Shown piece by piece: positions 42,547-52,114 of a DNA stretch of 64,000 bases (its first letter is position 1; each line of letters starts with the position of its first letter). Position numbers and translations under genes: made by a program. The stretch is from Bradyrhizobium erythrophlei (GTDB lineage Bacteria; Pseudomonadota; Alphaproteobacteria; Rhizobiales; Xanthobacteraceae): assembly GCA_900129675.1 (NCBI GenBank), contig FSRD01000001.1, forward strand, positions 5,445,501-5,509,500, given 5' to 3'. Below the pieces are notes generated by a model. The model was given only the letters and a program-made list of their open reading frames with translations, searched no databases and was not told the origin of the DNA.

Positions 42547-44073
42547 TTATCCGGTTGAGCTTGACTTGGCGGTGGGAACGAAGGGAGAGCCGTTCGGCTT
42601 GATGCGGATGCCCGGACGCAACCGCGTCCAGGGGAGCGAGGCGGTATCCGCCGGCATCGCGCCGGGTGCGGCGCAGATCAGAAGCCGTTCGGCGATCGGT
42701 TCGAAATCGGCGCGGAAATGCACCGAGCTCTTGTTGACCAGGATCGATTGCTCAGTCGGTTCGATGCCGACATAGCGATACATCGATTGATCGGCGAGCT
42801 GCGCCTTGTGCGAGCTCACGACCACCCTGACATCGCCGATACGCAGGCAGGCCGATGGGCCCATGTCCATGTCGCGGCCGCCGTAATAGGGACCGGGCGC
42901 GACGAATTGTCCGTCCGACAGCCTTTCGACGACGAAGGCTTCCTTGTACGGCGCGTCCCCGGGAATGCCGGACTTGCCCCCGAGCGCCAGCGTCACCGTC
43001 GCGCCGACGCCGGCGGCATGCGCCGCTCTGGCCGATTGCGGATCGTAGATCACGCCGTGAGCCGCGCGCGTCGCCTTGTTGCGGACCAGCGCACGGAGCA
43101 TGCCGGTGGTGTCGGAATCGCCGCCGGCGCCGGGATTGTCCTGGGTGTCGGCGATGATGATCGGCTTGCTCGCGGTCCTGGCCAGCTCCATCGCGTGAAG
43201 CACGCCCTCGTCGGGCGTAAAGATGCGGCCATCGAAATCGTCCTCATGGCCTTCGATCAGCGCGACCAGCTTGTCGGCAGCCGCATCGGCATCGGCCTGG
43301 GTCTTGCCGTAGGCGAATATGCTCGGCCCGCAATCCCTGAAATCGGCGGCCGGAAAACCGGGCGCAAAGGACAGCGTCGGCACCGCGTCGCTCTGCACTG
43401 CCGCCAGTTTTTCGTAAATGCCCTTGGTCGGCTGATCGTTGGTGCATTGCCAGCTGATCGGAATCAGGAAAGGCAATTGCCGGAAGGCCTTTGCGAAGCG
43501 CTGCTTCGTCTTCAGCATCAGCGCGAGATGCCTTGCGGAGGCGCGGCCGGTGTCGGCCATATCGACGTGCGGGTAGGTGCGATAGGCAATCAGTGCATCC
43601 GCATGTTCCACCATTTCGGGCGTCACATTGGCGTGCAAATCGAGACTGACGACCAACGGCAGTTCCTTGCCGATTACCTTGCGCACGCGAGCGAGAATTT
43701 CGCCTTCGCCGTCGTCGAGGTGCTCGGTCACCATCGCGCCGTGCAGGTCGAGATAGACCGCGTCCAGCGGGCCGGCCGCCGCGATGCCGCCGACCATCTC
43801 CGCGACGATGCGCTCATAGGCATCTTTCGTCACATGGGCGGAGGGACTGGCGCCGCAGGAGATGGTCGGAACCAGTTCCCAGCCATTGGCCTCGGCGGCC
43901 TCGACAAACCCGGCCAGTCCGACATTGATCTTGCGCATGACCTTGACGACATCGGGACCGTGCGCCATCGCCGGCCAGCCGCCACCATGGACGAAATCGT
44001 CATACGTCGCCTTCGTTGGCGCAAAAGTGTTGGTTTCGTGCAGAAAGCCGCCAACGGCGATGCGGGTCATCAA
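42547..44073 (-). CDS. M81-family metallopeptidase (MlrC-like)
   Basis: The 508-residue protein begins MMTRIAVGGFLHETNTFAPT and contains the MlrC pattern: VYLDLHGAMVTEH, LVVSLDLHANVTPEMVEHAD, the YRTYPHVDMADTGRASA segment and DTQDNPGAGGDSDTTGMLRA. MlrC is best known for the last step of microcystin breakdown, but most members sit in peptide or amide utilisation loci, as here. His and Asp in the DLHAN segments probably bind zinc. It follows the transporter ATPase gene on the same strand. Confidence 0.92.
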   Translation of the reverse strand: MMTRIAVGGFLHETNTFAPTKATYDDFVHGGGWPAMAHGPDVVKVMRKINVGLAGFVEAAEANGWELVPTISCGASPSAHVTKDAYERIVAEMVGGIAAAGPLDAVYLDLHGAMVTEHLDDGEGEILARVRKVIGKELPLVVSLDLHANVTPEMVEHADALIAYRTYPHVDMADTGRASARHLALMLKTKQRFAKAFRQLPFLIPISWQCTNDQPTKGIYEKLAAVQSDAVPTLSFAPGFPAADFRDCGPSIFAYGKTQADADAAADKLVALIEGHEDDFDGRIFTPDEGVLHAMELARTASKPIIIADTQDNPGAGGDSDTTGMLRALVRNKATRAAHGVIYDPQSARAAHAAGVGATVTLALGGKSGIPGDAPYKEAFVVERLSDGQFVAPGPYYGGRDMDMGPSACLRIGDVRVVVSSHKAQLADQSMYRYVGIEPTEQSILVNKSSVHFRADFEPIAERLLICAAPGAMPADTASLPWTRLRPGIRIKPNGSPFVPTAKSSSTG

Positions 44074-44208
44074 TGAAGTCTCAGCCTGTGTTTGGTGCGC
44101 GCGACGTTAGCCCCGTCATCGCGCGAAGCGCAAGCTGTGAAGCAATCCCGTTTTGCATGCCGCATGGGCGTCGGGATTAGTTCAGGCGGCGATCGCGGCG
44201 AGCGTTTC

Positions 44209-45852
44209 TCACTCCGCTGCAACCGCCGCCACCGGCCGGAAGTTCGCAAAATCCCAGCCGCGTCCGGGCGCGGCATCGAGCAGCGCGCGGGTGTAGGCCT
44301 GCTGCGGATGGGTCAGGACCTGCGCGGCCGGTCCCTGTTCCACGATGCGGCCATGCTGCATCACGGCAACATCGTCGCAGATTTGCGCCGCGACGCGCAG
44401 GTCATGGGTGATGAACAACAGCGCGATGCCGAGCCGGTTCTGAATTTCATCGAGCAGTTCGAGCACCTGCGCCTGCACGGAGACGTCGAGCGCGGAGACC
44501 GCTTCATCCGCTACCAGTACATCGGGGTCGAGCGCGAGTGCGCGCGCAATCGCAATGCGCTGGCGCTGGCCGCCGGAGAACTGGTGCGGGTAGCGCGAAA
44601 CCGCGTCAGCCGGCAGATCAACCAGTTCGAGCAGCTCGCGCGCTTTCGCCAGCGCGTCCGCGCGGGGCATGCCGTAATTGATCGGGCCTTCGGCGATGGT
44701 CTCGCCGATGGTGACGCGCGGATTGAGCGAGCGGTAGGGGTCCTGAAAGATGATCTGGATGCGCTTGCGGTGCGGCTGCAGCAGCCGGCGCGACAGGTCG
44801 GAGATTTCCCGTCCCGCAAGCCGCACGCCACCGGAAGTCGGGTCGATCAGGCGGACGATGCAGCGCGCCACCGTCGATTTGCCGGAACCGCTTTCGCCGA
44901 CGATGCCGAGCGTGCGGCCCTTGCGCAAGGTGAGCGTCACGTCCTTGGCGGCGGCGACCTCGCGCGCCTTGCCGAAGAAGGAGCGCTCGCGATAGACCTT
45001 GCCGAGTTCGTTGGCTTCCAGCACCACCGGTTCGGTGGTCTCCTCGCGCGGCGCGCGCGGCACCAGGCTCGGCACCGCCGACAATAGATTGCGGGTATAT
45101 TCCATCGTCGGCGCCCGCAGGATGGTGTCGAGCGCGCCGGTTTCGACCAGCCGGCCGTGGCGCATCACGGCGACCCGATCGGCGATCTCCGCGACCACGC
45201 CCATGTCGTGGGTGATGAACAGCACCGCGGTGCCGTGTTCGCGTTGCAGGTCGCGGATCAGGGTCAGGATCTGCTTTTGCGTCGTGACGTCGAGTGCGGT
45301 GGTCGGCTCGTCCGCGATCAACAGTTTCGGCTCCAGCACCAGTGCCATCGCGATCATGATGCGCTGGCGCTGGCCGCCGGACAGCCGGTGCGGGTAGGAG
45401 GCAAAGATGCGTTCGACCTCGGGCAGCCGTACCTGTTCCATCATCGCCAGGATCTTCCGGCGCCGCGCCCGCGCGTCGAGATCGGTGTGAACGCGCAACA
45501 CCTCGTCGATCTGGCGGCCGACCGGAACGACCGGGTTGAGCGCGGTCATCGGCTCCTGAAAGATCATCGCCATGGTCGTGGCGCGCAGTTGCCGCAAGCG
45601 CCGGTCGCTGGCGCCAAGCAGCTGTTCGCCGACCAGCTTGACGCTGCCGCCGGAGGGGGCCAGCGCACCCTTCTGCAACAGCCCCATTACGGTCAGCGAG
45701 GTCACGGACTTGCCGGAGCCGCTTTCGCCGACCAGGCACAACGTCTCGCCCTCGCTTACCCTGAGCGAGAGGCCATCGATGATGCGGCTGCCGCCGGGCT
45801 TCTTGCCGAGGCCGACGACGAGATTGTCGATGTCGAGCACGACGTTGGTCAT
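44209..45852 (-). CDS. Peptide ABC transporter ATP-binding protein, fused double domain (DppD-DppF type)
   Basis: This 547-residue protein carries two complete ABC domains. Each has a Walker A GESGSGKS, a signature (LSGGQRQRIMIAMAL in the first, FSGGQRQRIAIARAL in the second), a Walker B (LLIADEPTTALD, VLVADEAVSALD) and the FITHD switch. The oligopeptide C-terminal lid follows each. Fusion of the two ATPases is common in rhizobial dipeptide/nickel-type importers. In the second Walker B, DEAVSALD has Ala where Pro is usual, a known variant. Confidence 0.95.
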   Translation of the reverse strand: MTNVVLDIDNLVVGLGKKPGGSRIIDGLSLRVSEGETLCLVGESGSGKSVTSLTVMGLLQKGALAPSGGSVKLVGEQLLGASDRRLRQLRATTMAMIFQEPMTALNPVVPVGRQIDEVLRVHTDLDARARRRKILAMMEQVRLPEVERIFASYPHRLSGGQRQRIMIAMALVLEPKLLIADEPTTALDVTTQKQILTLIRDLQREHGTAVLFITHDMGVVAEIADRVAVMRHGRLVETGALDTILRAPTMEYTRNLLSAVPSLVPRAPREETTEPVVLEANELGKVYRERSFFGKAREVAAAKDVTLTLRKGRTLGIVGESGSGKSTVARCIVRLIDPTSGGVRLAGREISDLSRRLLQPHRKRIQIIFQDPYRSLNPRVTIGETIAEGPINYGMPRADALAKARELLELVDLPADAVSRYPHQFSGGQRQRIAIARALALDPDVLVADEAVSALDVSVQAQVLELLDEIQNRLGIALLFITHDLRVAAQICDDVAVMQHGRIVEQGPAAQVLTHPQQAYTRALLDAAPGRGWDFANFRPVAAVAAE

Positions 45853-45869
45853 GTCACCGTTCTCCCAAC

Positions 45870-46023
45870 GTCATTGCGAGGAGCCAACGGGTCGCGCGAA
45901 TGCGCGCCCGATGACAGGCTCCGCGACGAAGCAATCCATTCTTTCTTTGCGTTGCGAGATGGATTGCTTCGCGGAGCCTGTCATCGGGCGGCGCTTCGCG
46001 CCGACCCGTTGGCTCGCAATGAC
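45870..46023. repeat. Large interspersed palindrome, about 154 bp (type 1 family)
   Basis: The left arm GTCATTGCGAGGAGCCAACG through GATGACAGGCTCCGCGACGA and AGCAATCCAT is mirrored by ATGGATTGCTTCGCGGAGCC through GGCGCTTCGCGCCGACCCG to TTGGCTCGCAATGAC. The arms are about 70 bp with few mismatches. It lies between the permease and ATPase genes of one transporter, so any operon transcript must read through a very long hairpin. Confidence 0.9.
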
Positions 46024-46034
46024 GCCAACCATAT

Positions 46035-46925
46035 TCACTTGCCGCTCTCCCGCTGTTTCATGCGGGGATCGAGCGCGTCGCGCGCGGCATCACCGATCAG
46101 ATTGACGCTGAGGATCGCGATCGACAGCAGCAGGCCCGGCCAGAAAATCAGAGAAGGCTTGATCTGAAAATAGGCGCGTCCCTCGGCCATGATGTTGCCC
46201 CAGGTCGGCGTCTCCGGATTGATGCCGGCGCCGAGGAACGACAGGATCGCCTCGGTAAGAATGGCCGACGCGGCCACATAGGTGCCTTGCACGATCAATG
46301 GTGCGATCGTGTTCGGCATCAGATGCCGCCACATGATCTTGGGCAGGCTGGAGCCGACCGAGATCGCGGCCTCCACATAGGGCTCCTCGCGCGCCGACAG
46401 CACCACCGAGCGCACCAGCCGCGCGACGCGCGGGATTTCGGGAATGGTGATGGCCACCAGCACCGTCATCAGGCTCGCGCCTGACAGCGATACCACGGCG
46501 ATGGCGAGCAGGATGCTCGGCATCGCCATCAACCCGTCCATCACGCGCATCATCACGGCATCGACCCACTTGAAGAAGCCGGAGACCAGGCCGATCACAA
46601 GCCCGATGCCGATCGAGAACACGGCGGCGCCAAGGCCGATCAGCAGCGAAATCCGCCCGCCATAGAGAATTCGCGACAACACGTCGCGGCCATAGCCGTC
46701 GGTGCCGAGCAGGAACTGGGCGCTGGACGGCTTCAGCCGCAGCGAAGGTGCCAAGAGCTGCGGATCGTGCGGCGACAGCCACGGCGCCAGAACCGACGCT
46801 GCGATGACGAGCGCCAAACAGATCGTCGCGACCGCGATGATCGGCGTCGCCGTCAGGAATCCGAGCTTTGGCCGAAACGGCGTCGTAATCGGAATCGATG
46901 GTTCGGGGAGGGTTTCGATCGCCAT
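46035..46925 (-). CDS. Peptide ABC transporter permease (DppC type)
   Basis: The 296-residue membrane protein has the DppC pattern: a first helix (IIAVATICLALVIAASVLAP), then LLGTDGYGRDVLSRILYGGR, a core of five helices and the EAA loop segment AAISVGSSLPKIMWRHLMPN that contacts the ATPase. The C-terminus DAARDALDPRMKQRESGK is typical. It starts 14 bp after the partner permease gene. Together they form the inner-membrane channel of a dipeptide-type importer. Confidence 0.94.
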   Translation of the reverse strand: MAIETLPEPSIPITTPFRPKLGFLTATPIIAVATICLALVIAASVLAPWLSPHDPQLLAPSLRLKPSSAQFLLGTDGYGRDVLSRILYGGRISLLIGLGAAVFSIGIGLVIGLVSGFFKWVDAVMMRVMDGLMAMPSILLAIAVVSLSGASLMTVLVAITIPEIPRVARLVRSVVLSAREEPYVEAAISVGSSLPKIMWRHLMPNTIAPLIVQGTYVAASAILTEAILSFLGAGINPETPTWGNIMAEGRAYFQIKPSLIFWPGLLLSIAILSVNLIGDAARDALDPRMKQRESGK

Positions 46926-46939
46926 CAGTATCTAAAGCC

Positions 46940-47881
46940 TCAGTAGCGGATTCTGGGATCTAGCAGGGTGTAGGCGAGGTCGATCAGAAGATTGACGGCG
47001 ACATAGATGCCCGACGTCAGCAGGATCATCGCCTGGATGACGGGATAGTCGCGCGCCAACACGGCATCGACGGTGAGGCGGCCGATGCCCGGCAGGTTGA
47101 ATACGCTCTCGGTGACGACGACGCCCGAGATCAACAGCGCGAAGCCTGTCCCGATCACGGTGATCACGGGCACGGCGGCATTGCGCAGCGCGTGGCGCAG
47201 CAGCACGCCGGTCTCGTTGATGCCCTTGGCGCGGGCGGTGCGGACATAATCCTCGCCGAGCACGTCGAGCATCGAGGCGCGCGTCATGCGCGCGATCAGC
47301 GCGACATAGATAAAGGACAGCGTACAGGTCGGCAGGATGATGCGCTCGAAGAACGGACCGAAGCCAGCCGAGATACTCTTGAAACCCTGGACCGGCACCC
47401 AGTGCAGGTCGATCGCAAATATCTGGATCAGCACATAGCCGATCACGAACACCGGGACGGAAAAGCCGATCACCGACAATCCCATCACAAAACGGTCGAT
47501 CCAGGTGCCGTGTTTCCACGCCGCGATGACGCCGAGCGGGACGGCGACCAGGATCGAGAGGATGATCGTCGACAGCGCGATCGAGATCGACGGTTCGACG
47601 CGCTGGCTGATCATCTTCAGCACCGGCACGTTCGAGATCAGGGACACGCCGAGATCGCCATGCAGCAGCTTGCCGATCCAGGTGAAGAACTGGGTGTACA
47701 ACGGCTCATTGAGGCCGAGCGAGGTGCGGATGCGCTCGAGCTGTTCGGGCGTCGCATTGTCGCCGGCCAGGATCGCGGCGGGATCGCCGGGCGTCAGCCG
47801 CAGCAGGAGAAACACAAACAGCGCCACCACGCCCATCACGGGGACGGCGGCGAGGATGCGGCGAAGCAGATATCCGAGCAT
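46940..47881 (-). CDS. Peptide ABC transporter permease (DppB type)
   Basis: ATG 47881 (MLGYLLRRILAAVPVMGVVA) is the natural start; the open extension to 47953 has no signal. The 313-residue protein contains the DppB marks LLRLTPGDPAAILAGDNATP, a large external loop with YTQFFTWIGKLLHGDLGVSL, several helices and the EAA-type ARAKGINETGVLLRHALRNA. The end LLIDLAYTLLDPRIRY is typical for this permease type. It pairs with the DppC-type permease. Confidence 0.94.
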   Translation of the reverse strand: MLGYLLRRILAAVPVMGVVALFVFLLLRLTPGDPAAILAGDNATPEQLERIRTSLGLNEPLYTQFFTWIGKLLHGDLGVSLISNVPVLKMISQRVEPSISIALSTIILSILVAVPLGVIAAWKHGTWIDRFVMGLSVIGFSVPVFVIGYVLIQIFAIDLHWVPVQGFKSISAGFGPFFERIILPTCTLSFIYVALIARMTRASMLDVLGEDYVRTARAKGINETGVLLRHALRNAAVPVITVIGTGFALLISGVVVTESVFNLPGIGRLTVDAVLARDYPVIQAMILLTSGIYVAVNLLIDLAYTLLDPRIRY

Positions 47882-47995
47882 TCTTATCCGTTGGATTGTG
47901 GGCGATTTGGGCAGCGGCGCTCTTGGACCCGGGTTCCGCCGCCAGCATAGCATTTGAGCAAGTCCCGTGCCATCGGGCCTAAAACCGGCACATAC

Positions 47996-48098
47996 CCGTC
48001 ATGCCCGGGCTTCCACGTCCTTATCACCGCAAGCAAGCCGCGCATAGGCGAGCGGAAGCGACGCCGTCCTTCGGACGGCTACGGCCCGGCCATGACGG
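47996..48098. repeat. Interspersed palindromic repeat (type 4)
   Basis: The unit is bounded by CCGTCATGCCCGGGCTT and CGGCCCGGCCATGACGG and contains CCGTCCTTCGGACGG. It separates the M20 peptidase gene from the permease genes. Confidence 0.75.
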
Positions 48099-48113
48099 AT
48101 AGTTTGAGTCCTA

Positions 48114-49244
48114 TCAATCCAGCGTCGCCAACAGCCCGGCCATCAGCCGGCCGCGCTCGGCCAGGCTATCGACCTCGATATGCTCATTGAGCGTATGCGC
48201 ATCGGCCCCGCGGACGCCGAGCCCGTCGAGCGTGGGTATCCCCATCGCGCCGGTGAAATTGCCGTCGGAGCCGCCGCCGGCGCTGCCATGGGGAAGGTCA
48301 AAGCCCATGTCCCTGGCCAGTCCGCGTGCCTTTTCATACAGCGCCATGGTGCCGGCTTCCGGCTCCCATACCGGCCGGGTGACGCCGCGCGTCACCTTGA
48401 ACGTCACGCCGTTGGCGCTGCCGGACAGCGCCAGCATGCGCTCGACGCCGCGGTCGAGATCGGCCTGCCGCTTGGCCATGCTAAGCGCTTCGCCGGTGCA
48501 GGTGGTGGCGACACAATTGACCCATTGGCCGCCATGCACGATGCCGACCGAGAAAGTGCAGTCCTCCGTCGTCATGCCGTCGATGGCGATGATTTGCCGC
48601 GCCATTTCGCGGATCGCCGAGCGGCCCGACGAAAGCGTGGCGCCGGCATGGCTCGGCTTGCCGACGGCTTCGAGATTAAAGCGAGCGATCGCGTAACGCC
48701 CGGTGACGACGCCGTTGTTGGGCCGCCCCGGTTCGGGCACCAGCACATATTTGTTGCGCGCCGCCTCCGCCTCGATGATGTCGCGGGTGGAGGGCGTGCC
48801 GACTTCTTCGTCGGGGGTGAACAGCACGGTGATCGGCAGCGGCGTCGTGAACGCGGCACGCGCCAATTGCCGGATCGCTTCCAGGGTGAGGTAATTGCCG
48901 CCCTTCATGTCGAAGATGCCGGGGCCGAAGCATTTGCCGCCTTCGCGCCGCCATTTCAGCTTCTCGATGGTGCCGACGGGATGCACGGTATCGAGATGGC
49001 CGGCAATCAGGATTCCCGGCTGTCCTTGTTTGGGATGCGGAAAGCGGGCGCGGACGCAGCCGGCAAAACCCTGCCGTCCGGCGATGCGCTCGATGGTCGC
49101 GCCCATGATCGCCATGTCGCGCGCGGCAAGATCGAGCATGCGCTCGACCGCGGCGGCATCCCAGGTCGGGCTTTCACATTCCACCCAGCCGCGCAGTCCC
49201 TGCAGCATGGTCTCGGAATCAAAGGGAAGATTGGCAGGATTCAT
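48114..49244 (-). CDS. M20-family metallopeptidase (glutamate carboxypeptidase/ArgE type)
   Basis: The 376-residue protein has the dimetal segments GILIAGHLDTVHPVG, GPGIFDMKGGNYLTLEAIRQ, LFTPDEEVGTPSTRDIIEAE and, near the end, GSAGGGSDGNFTGAMGIPTL with the last His supplied by DAHTLNEHIEV. This order fits the carboxypeptidase G2 group, which removes C-terminal or acyl-linked amino acids. It is first in the minus-strand peptide-use group and divergent from the substrate-binding protein gene. Confidence 0.93.
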   Translation of the reverse strand: MNPANLPFDSETMLQGLRGWVECESPTWDAAAVERMLDLAARDMAIMGATIERIAGRQGFAGCVRARFPHPKQGQPGILIAGHLDTVHPVGTIEKLKWRREGGKCFGPGIFDMKGGNYLTLEAIRQLARAAFTTPLPITVLFTPDEEVGTPSTRDIIEAEAARNKYVLVPEPGRPNNGVVTGRYAIARFNLEAVGKPSHAGATLSSGRSAIREMARQIIAIDGMTTEDCTFSVGIVHGGQWVNCVATTCTGEALSMAKRQADLDRGVERMLALSGSANGVTFKVTRGVTRPVWEPEAGTMALYEKARGLARDMGFDLPHGSAGGGSDGNFTGAMGIPTLDGLGVRGADAHTLNEHIEVDSLAERGRLMAGLLATLD

Positions 49245-49511
49245 GAATATCTCTCTTCGTTGCAGCAGGCGGCGTCAGCTTTGCGCGGCGTTACGAAAGT
49301 CGCCGGTGGAGGATTTGTAAAGTCAAAATAGCCGAGCCCGCACCATTCGTTTGTGTACGTCTGATCTCGACGAAAACCGGATTGACGCGCCACACGCTTG
49401 GTGCAAGTCTCGAATATGCAAGCCTTACAGCGTGTTAGTTCGCCTAAATAACGAACCTCATGCATAATGAGTAAGCGGGCTTTGACCAGTTTCACGTCAG
49501 GAGAGACACGA
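49245..49511. promoter_or_regulatory. Divergent intergenic region between M20 peptidase and binding protein
   Basis: This 267-bp gap must hold the promoters for both directions of the peptide-use locus. I see no clear palindromic operator. The plus-strand gene has TCAGGAGAGAC just before its ATG. Confidence 0.5.
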
Positions 49512-51116
49512 ATGTTCCAAACCTTTAGTTGGAAACGTACCGCGCTAGCGTCGGCGTTATCCATTGCTGCGCTTTCGGTGGCGCTGACGTCGCAGGCATT
49601 TGCCGCCGGCAAGACCATCACCGCGGTGATGCATTCCGACCTGCGGGTGATCGATCCCGGCTTCACTACCGCTTACATCACGCGCGACCATGGCTACATG
49701 GTTTACGACACGCTGCTGGCGACCGATTCAAACTTCAAGATCCAGCCGCAGATGGCGGACTGGAAGGTCAGCGATGACAAGCTCACCTATACTTTCACGT
49801 TGCGCGACGGCCTGAAATGGCATGACGGGACGCCGGTGACCGCTGAGGATTGCGTGGCGTCGCTGAAGCGTTGGGGCAAGAACGACAATATGGGTCAGAA
49901 GCTGATGGACTTCACCGCCAGCATCGAGCCCATCGACGCCAAGAGCTTCGCGCTGAAGCTGAAGGAGCCCTACGGCCTGGTGCTGGATTCGATCGGCAAG
50001 CCGTCGTCCTATGTTCCGTTCATGATGCCCAAGCGGCTGGCGGAGACGCCTCCCGGCCAGCAGATCAAGGAGCAGATCGGGTCCGGTCCTTTCAAGTTCG
50101 TGCAGTCGGAATTCCAGCCCGGCGTGAAGGCGGTCTATGAAAAGAACACCGACTACGTGCCGCGCAAGGAGCCGGCGAGCTGGACCGCCGGCGGCAAGGT
50201 GGTGAAGGTCGACCGCGTCGAATGGATCACGATGGCGGATGCGCAGACCGCGGTGAACGCGCTGCAGTCCGGCGACATCGACTTCATGGAAGCTCCCCCT
50301 TTCGACCTGTTACCGGTACTATCGGCCAGCAAGGACTTGAAGATCGAAACGCTGAACAAGTTCGGCTTTCAGACGCTGGGCCGGATGAATTTCCTCTATC
50401 CGCCGTTCGATAACGTCAAGGTTCGCCGCGCCGCGTTCCTGGCGATCAATCAGAAGGATGTGCTGGACGCGCTGGTCGGCAATCCCGACTACTACAAGAT
50501 CTGCGGTGCGTTCTTCGTCTGCGGCACGCCGCTGGCGACCGAGGAAGGCTCGGAGACGCTGGTGAAGGGCAACGGCATGGCGGCAGCGAAAAAGGCGCTG
50601 GCCGAATCCGGCTATGACGGCACGCCGATCGTCATCATGGCGCCCGGTGATGTCGTGACGCTGAAAGCGCAGCCGGTGGTGGCGGCGCAGCTCCTGCGCG
50701 AGGCCGGATTCAAGGTGGATCTGCAGGCCACCGACTGGCAGACCGTGGTGACCCGCCGCGCCAGCCAGAAGCCGCCGAAGGAAGGCGGCTGGAACATGTT
50801 CTTCACCAATTGGGTTGCTGCCGACGTGTTGAACCCGATCGCCAACTTCTCGATAGGCGGCCGCGGCAAGAATGGCGGCTGGTTCGGCTGGGCGGAAGAC
50901 GCCAAGATCGAAGCGTTGAAGGACAGCTATGCGCGTTCGGGGTCACCGGACGAGCAAAAGAAGATCGCCGCCGACATCCAGAGGGAAGCCTTCGACCAGG
51001 TGATCTATGTTCCGCTCGGGCAATATCTCGCGCCGAGCGCATGGCGGAAGTCGCTGACCGGCGTGCTCGATGGTCCGGCGACGCCAATCTTCTGGAACAT
51101 CGACAAGTCGGAGTGA
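49512..51116 (+). CDS. Peptide ABC transporter substrate-binding protein (DppA type)
   Basis: ATG 49512 follows AGGAGAGA and gives a good signal peptide (KRTALASALSIAALSVALTS, cleavage near AFA-AG). The 534-residue periplasmic protein has the family-5 solute-binding pattern YDTLLATDSNFKIQPQMADW, TYTFTLRDGLKWHDGTPVTA and later NPDYYKICGAFFVCGTPL. The C-terminal LDGPATPIFWNIDKSE closes the fold. It delivers peptides or related molecules to the divergently encoded permeases. Two Cys at the ICGAFFVCG site may form a disulfide. A strong terminator follows. Confidence 0.94.
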   Translation: MFQTFSWKRTALASALSIAALSVALTSQAFAAGKTITAVMHSDLRVIDPGFTTAYITRDHGYMVYDTLLATDSNFKIQPQMADWKVSDDKLTYTFTLRDGLKWHDGTPVTAEDCVASLKRWGKNDNMGQKLMDFTASIEPIDAKSFALKLKEPYGLVLDSIGKPSSYVPFMMPKRLAETPPGQQIKEQIGSGPFKFVQSEFQPGVKAVYEKNTDYVPRKEPASWTAGGKVVKVDRVEWITMADAQTAVNALQSGDIDFMEAPPFDLLPVLSASKDLKIETLNKFGFQTLGRMNFLYPPFDNVKVRRAAFLAINQKDVLDALVGNPDYYKICGAFFVCGTPLATEEGSETLVKGNGMAAAKKALAESGYDGTPIVIMAPGDVVTLKAQPVVAAQLLREAGFKVDLQATDWQTVVTRRASQKPPKEGGWNMFFTNWVAADVLNPIANFSIGGRGKNGGWFGWAEDAKIEALKDSYARSGSPDEQKKIAADIQREAFDQVIYVPLGQYLAPSAWRKSLTGVLDGPATPIFWNIDKSE

Positions 51117-51186
51117 GGTGAGGACCAACAACGCTCCTGCACCTGATCAGCAGCGATCGTAGCCCACCTCTATGCAAGAATTTCGA

Positions 51187-51221
51187 ACGGCGCCGCCATT
51201 GCAAGCGGCGCCGTTTTCGTT
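51187..51221 (+). terminator. Rho-independent terminator
   Basis: ACGGCGCCGC (51187-51196) pairs perfectly with GCGGCGCCGT (51205-51214) around an 8-nt loop and leads into TTTCGTTT. It ends the binding-protein transcript. Confidence 0.9.
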
Positions 51222-51245
51222 TGCTGAACCGAAATCAACGCGTGC

Positions 51246-51271
51246 TTGACATTGCGTAAGCTATGGCTTAC
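51246..51271 (+). promoter_or_regulatory. Promoter with palindromic ArsR-type operator
   Basis: A -35 hexamer TTGACA lies at 51246-51251. Directly after it GTAAGC (51256-51261) and GCTTAC (51266-51271) form a perfect inverted repeat around TATG, in the spacer before any -10. A second half-site GGCTTAC covers the start codon of the arsR-like gene. Binding here would block its own promoter, the usual autoregulation of ArsR repressors. Confidence 0.7.
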
Positions 51272-51279
51272 CGTTAGTC

Positions 51280-51603
51280 ATGGCTTACGGAAGCGCGCTC
51301 ATGGTATTGGCGGACCCGACGCGGCGGGAGGTGTTCGAGCGCCTCCGCGCCGGACCGCGTCCGGTGAATGCGATTGCCGCCGGGTTGCCGGTGTCGCGGC
51401 CGGCGGTGTCGCAACATCTAAAGGTCCTGAAGGGTGCGGGCCTGGTCGACGAGCGCAGTGAGGGCGTCCGCCGGATCTACTCGCTTCGGCGCGAGGGCCT
51501 GGTGGAATTGCGCGAATGGCTGGACAGTTTCTGGAGCAATGCACTCGACGCATTCAAGGCGGAAGTGGAAAAGTCCCACATCGACTCCAAGAGAAAGAAA
51601 TGA
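51280..51603 (+). CDS. ArsR-family transcriptional regulator
   Basis: The 107-residue protein has the winged helix of the ArsR family: ALMVLADPTRREVFERLRAG, NAIAAGLPVSRPAVSQHLKV as recognition helix and LVDERSEGVRRIYSLRREGL as wing. It lacks the metal-binding Cys of classical ArsR and belongs to the subgroup encoded before SRPBCC (AHSA1-like) proteins. Its stop overlaps the next ATG (ATGA at 51600). The palindrome before it indicates autoregulation; the inducer is unknown. Confidence 0.93.
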   Translation: MAYGSALMVLADPTRREVFERLRAGPRPVNAIAAGLPVSRPAVSQHLKVLKGAGLVDERSEGVRRIYSLRREGLVELREWLDSFWSNALDAFKAEVEKSHIDSKRKK

Positions 51604-52085
51604 CTGAGGTGACCATCATCGCGCCCGTCCGTAAAACCATTCGCGTCAAGGCGCCGATCGAACATGCGTTCGAGATCTTCACCAGCGGCCTGACGCGCTG
51701 GTGGCCGTACGATTACGGCGTCGGCAAGAAGCCCATTCAGAAGGTGTTGATGGAGCCGCAGCTCGGCGGCCGCTGGCTGGAAATAGCCGAGGACGGCACC
51801 GAGACCAGCGTCGCCACGATCACGCTGTGGGAGCCGCCGCATCGGCTAGTGATGCTGTGGCAGGTCAACGCCCAGTGGAAGCCTGACGCCGCGATGAAAT
51901 CGGAGGTCGACGTTCGCTTTGCCGCCAACGGGCCGGACGCGACCCACGTCGAGCTGCTTCACCACAAGTTCGAGACGATGGGTGCGGACGCCGGGGCTTC
52001 GATGCGCAGGGACGTCGACGGCGGCTGGCCTGGCCTGATGCAGCGCTTCGCGCAGCAGGCCGAACTCGGCAAAACCGAGGCTTGA
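51600..52085 (+). CDS. SRPBCC-domain protein (AHSA1-like)
   Basis: Started at ATG 51600, which overlaps the regulator's stop, the 161-residue protein shows the SRPBCC fold: RKTIRVKAPIEHAFEIFTSG, LTRWWPYDYG, PQLGGRWLEIAEDGTETSVA and LWEPPHRLVMLWQVN, with the long C-terminal helix WPGLMQRFAQQAE. The fold binds hydrophobic ligands. The ArsR-SRPBCC pair is a recurring bacterial unit of unknown ligand. The longer frame from 51516 overlaps the regulator and is not used. Confidence 0.92.
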   Translation: MTEVTIIAPVRKTIRVKAPIEHAFEIFTSGLTRWWPYDYGVGKKPIQKVLMEPQLGGRWLEIAEDGTETSVATITLWEPPHRLVMLWQVNAQWKPDAAMKSEVDVRFAANGPDATHVELLHHKFETMGADAGASMRRDVDGGWPGLMQRFAQQAELGKTEA

Positions 52086-52114
52086 AAGTCAACAGTCCAG
52101 AAGAGGAGACAGTC

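Noticed and set aside
42718..44076. Plus-strand frame of 452 codons opposite the M81 gene
   Set aside because: Shadow of a clear metallopeptidase; composition is His/Arg/Gly-rich without any known domain.
49245..49511. A possible operator in the divergent peptide-locus promoter
   Set aside because: I could not find a convincing inverted repeat, so no site is claimed.
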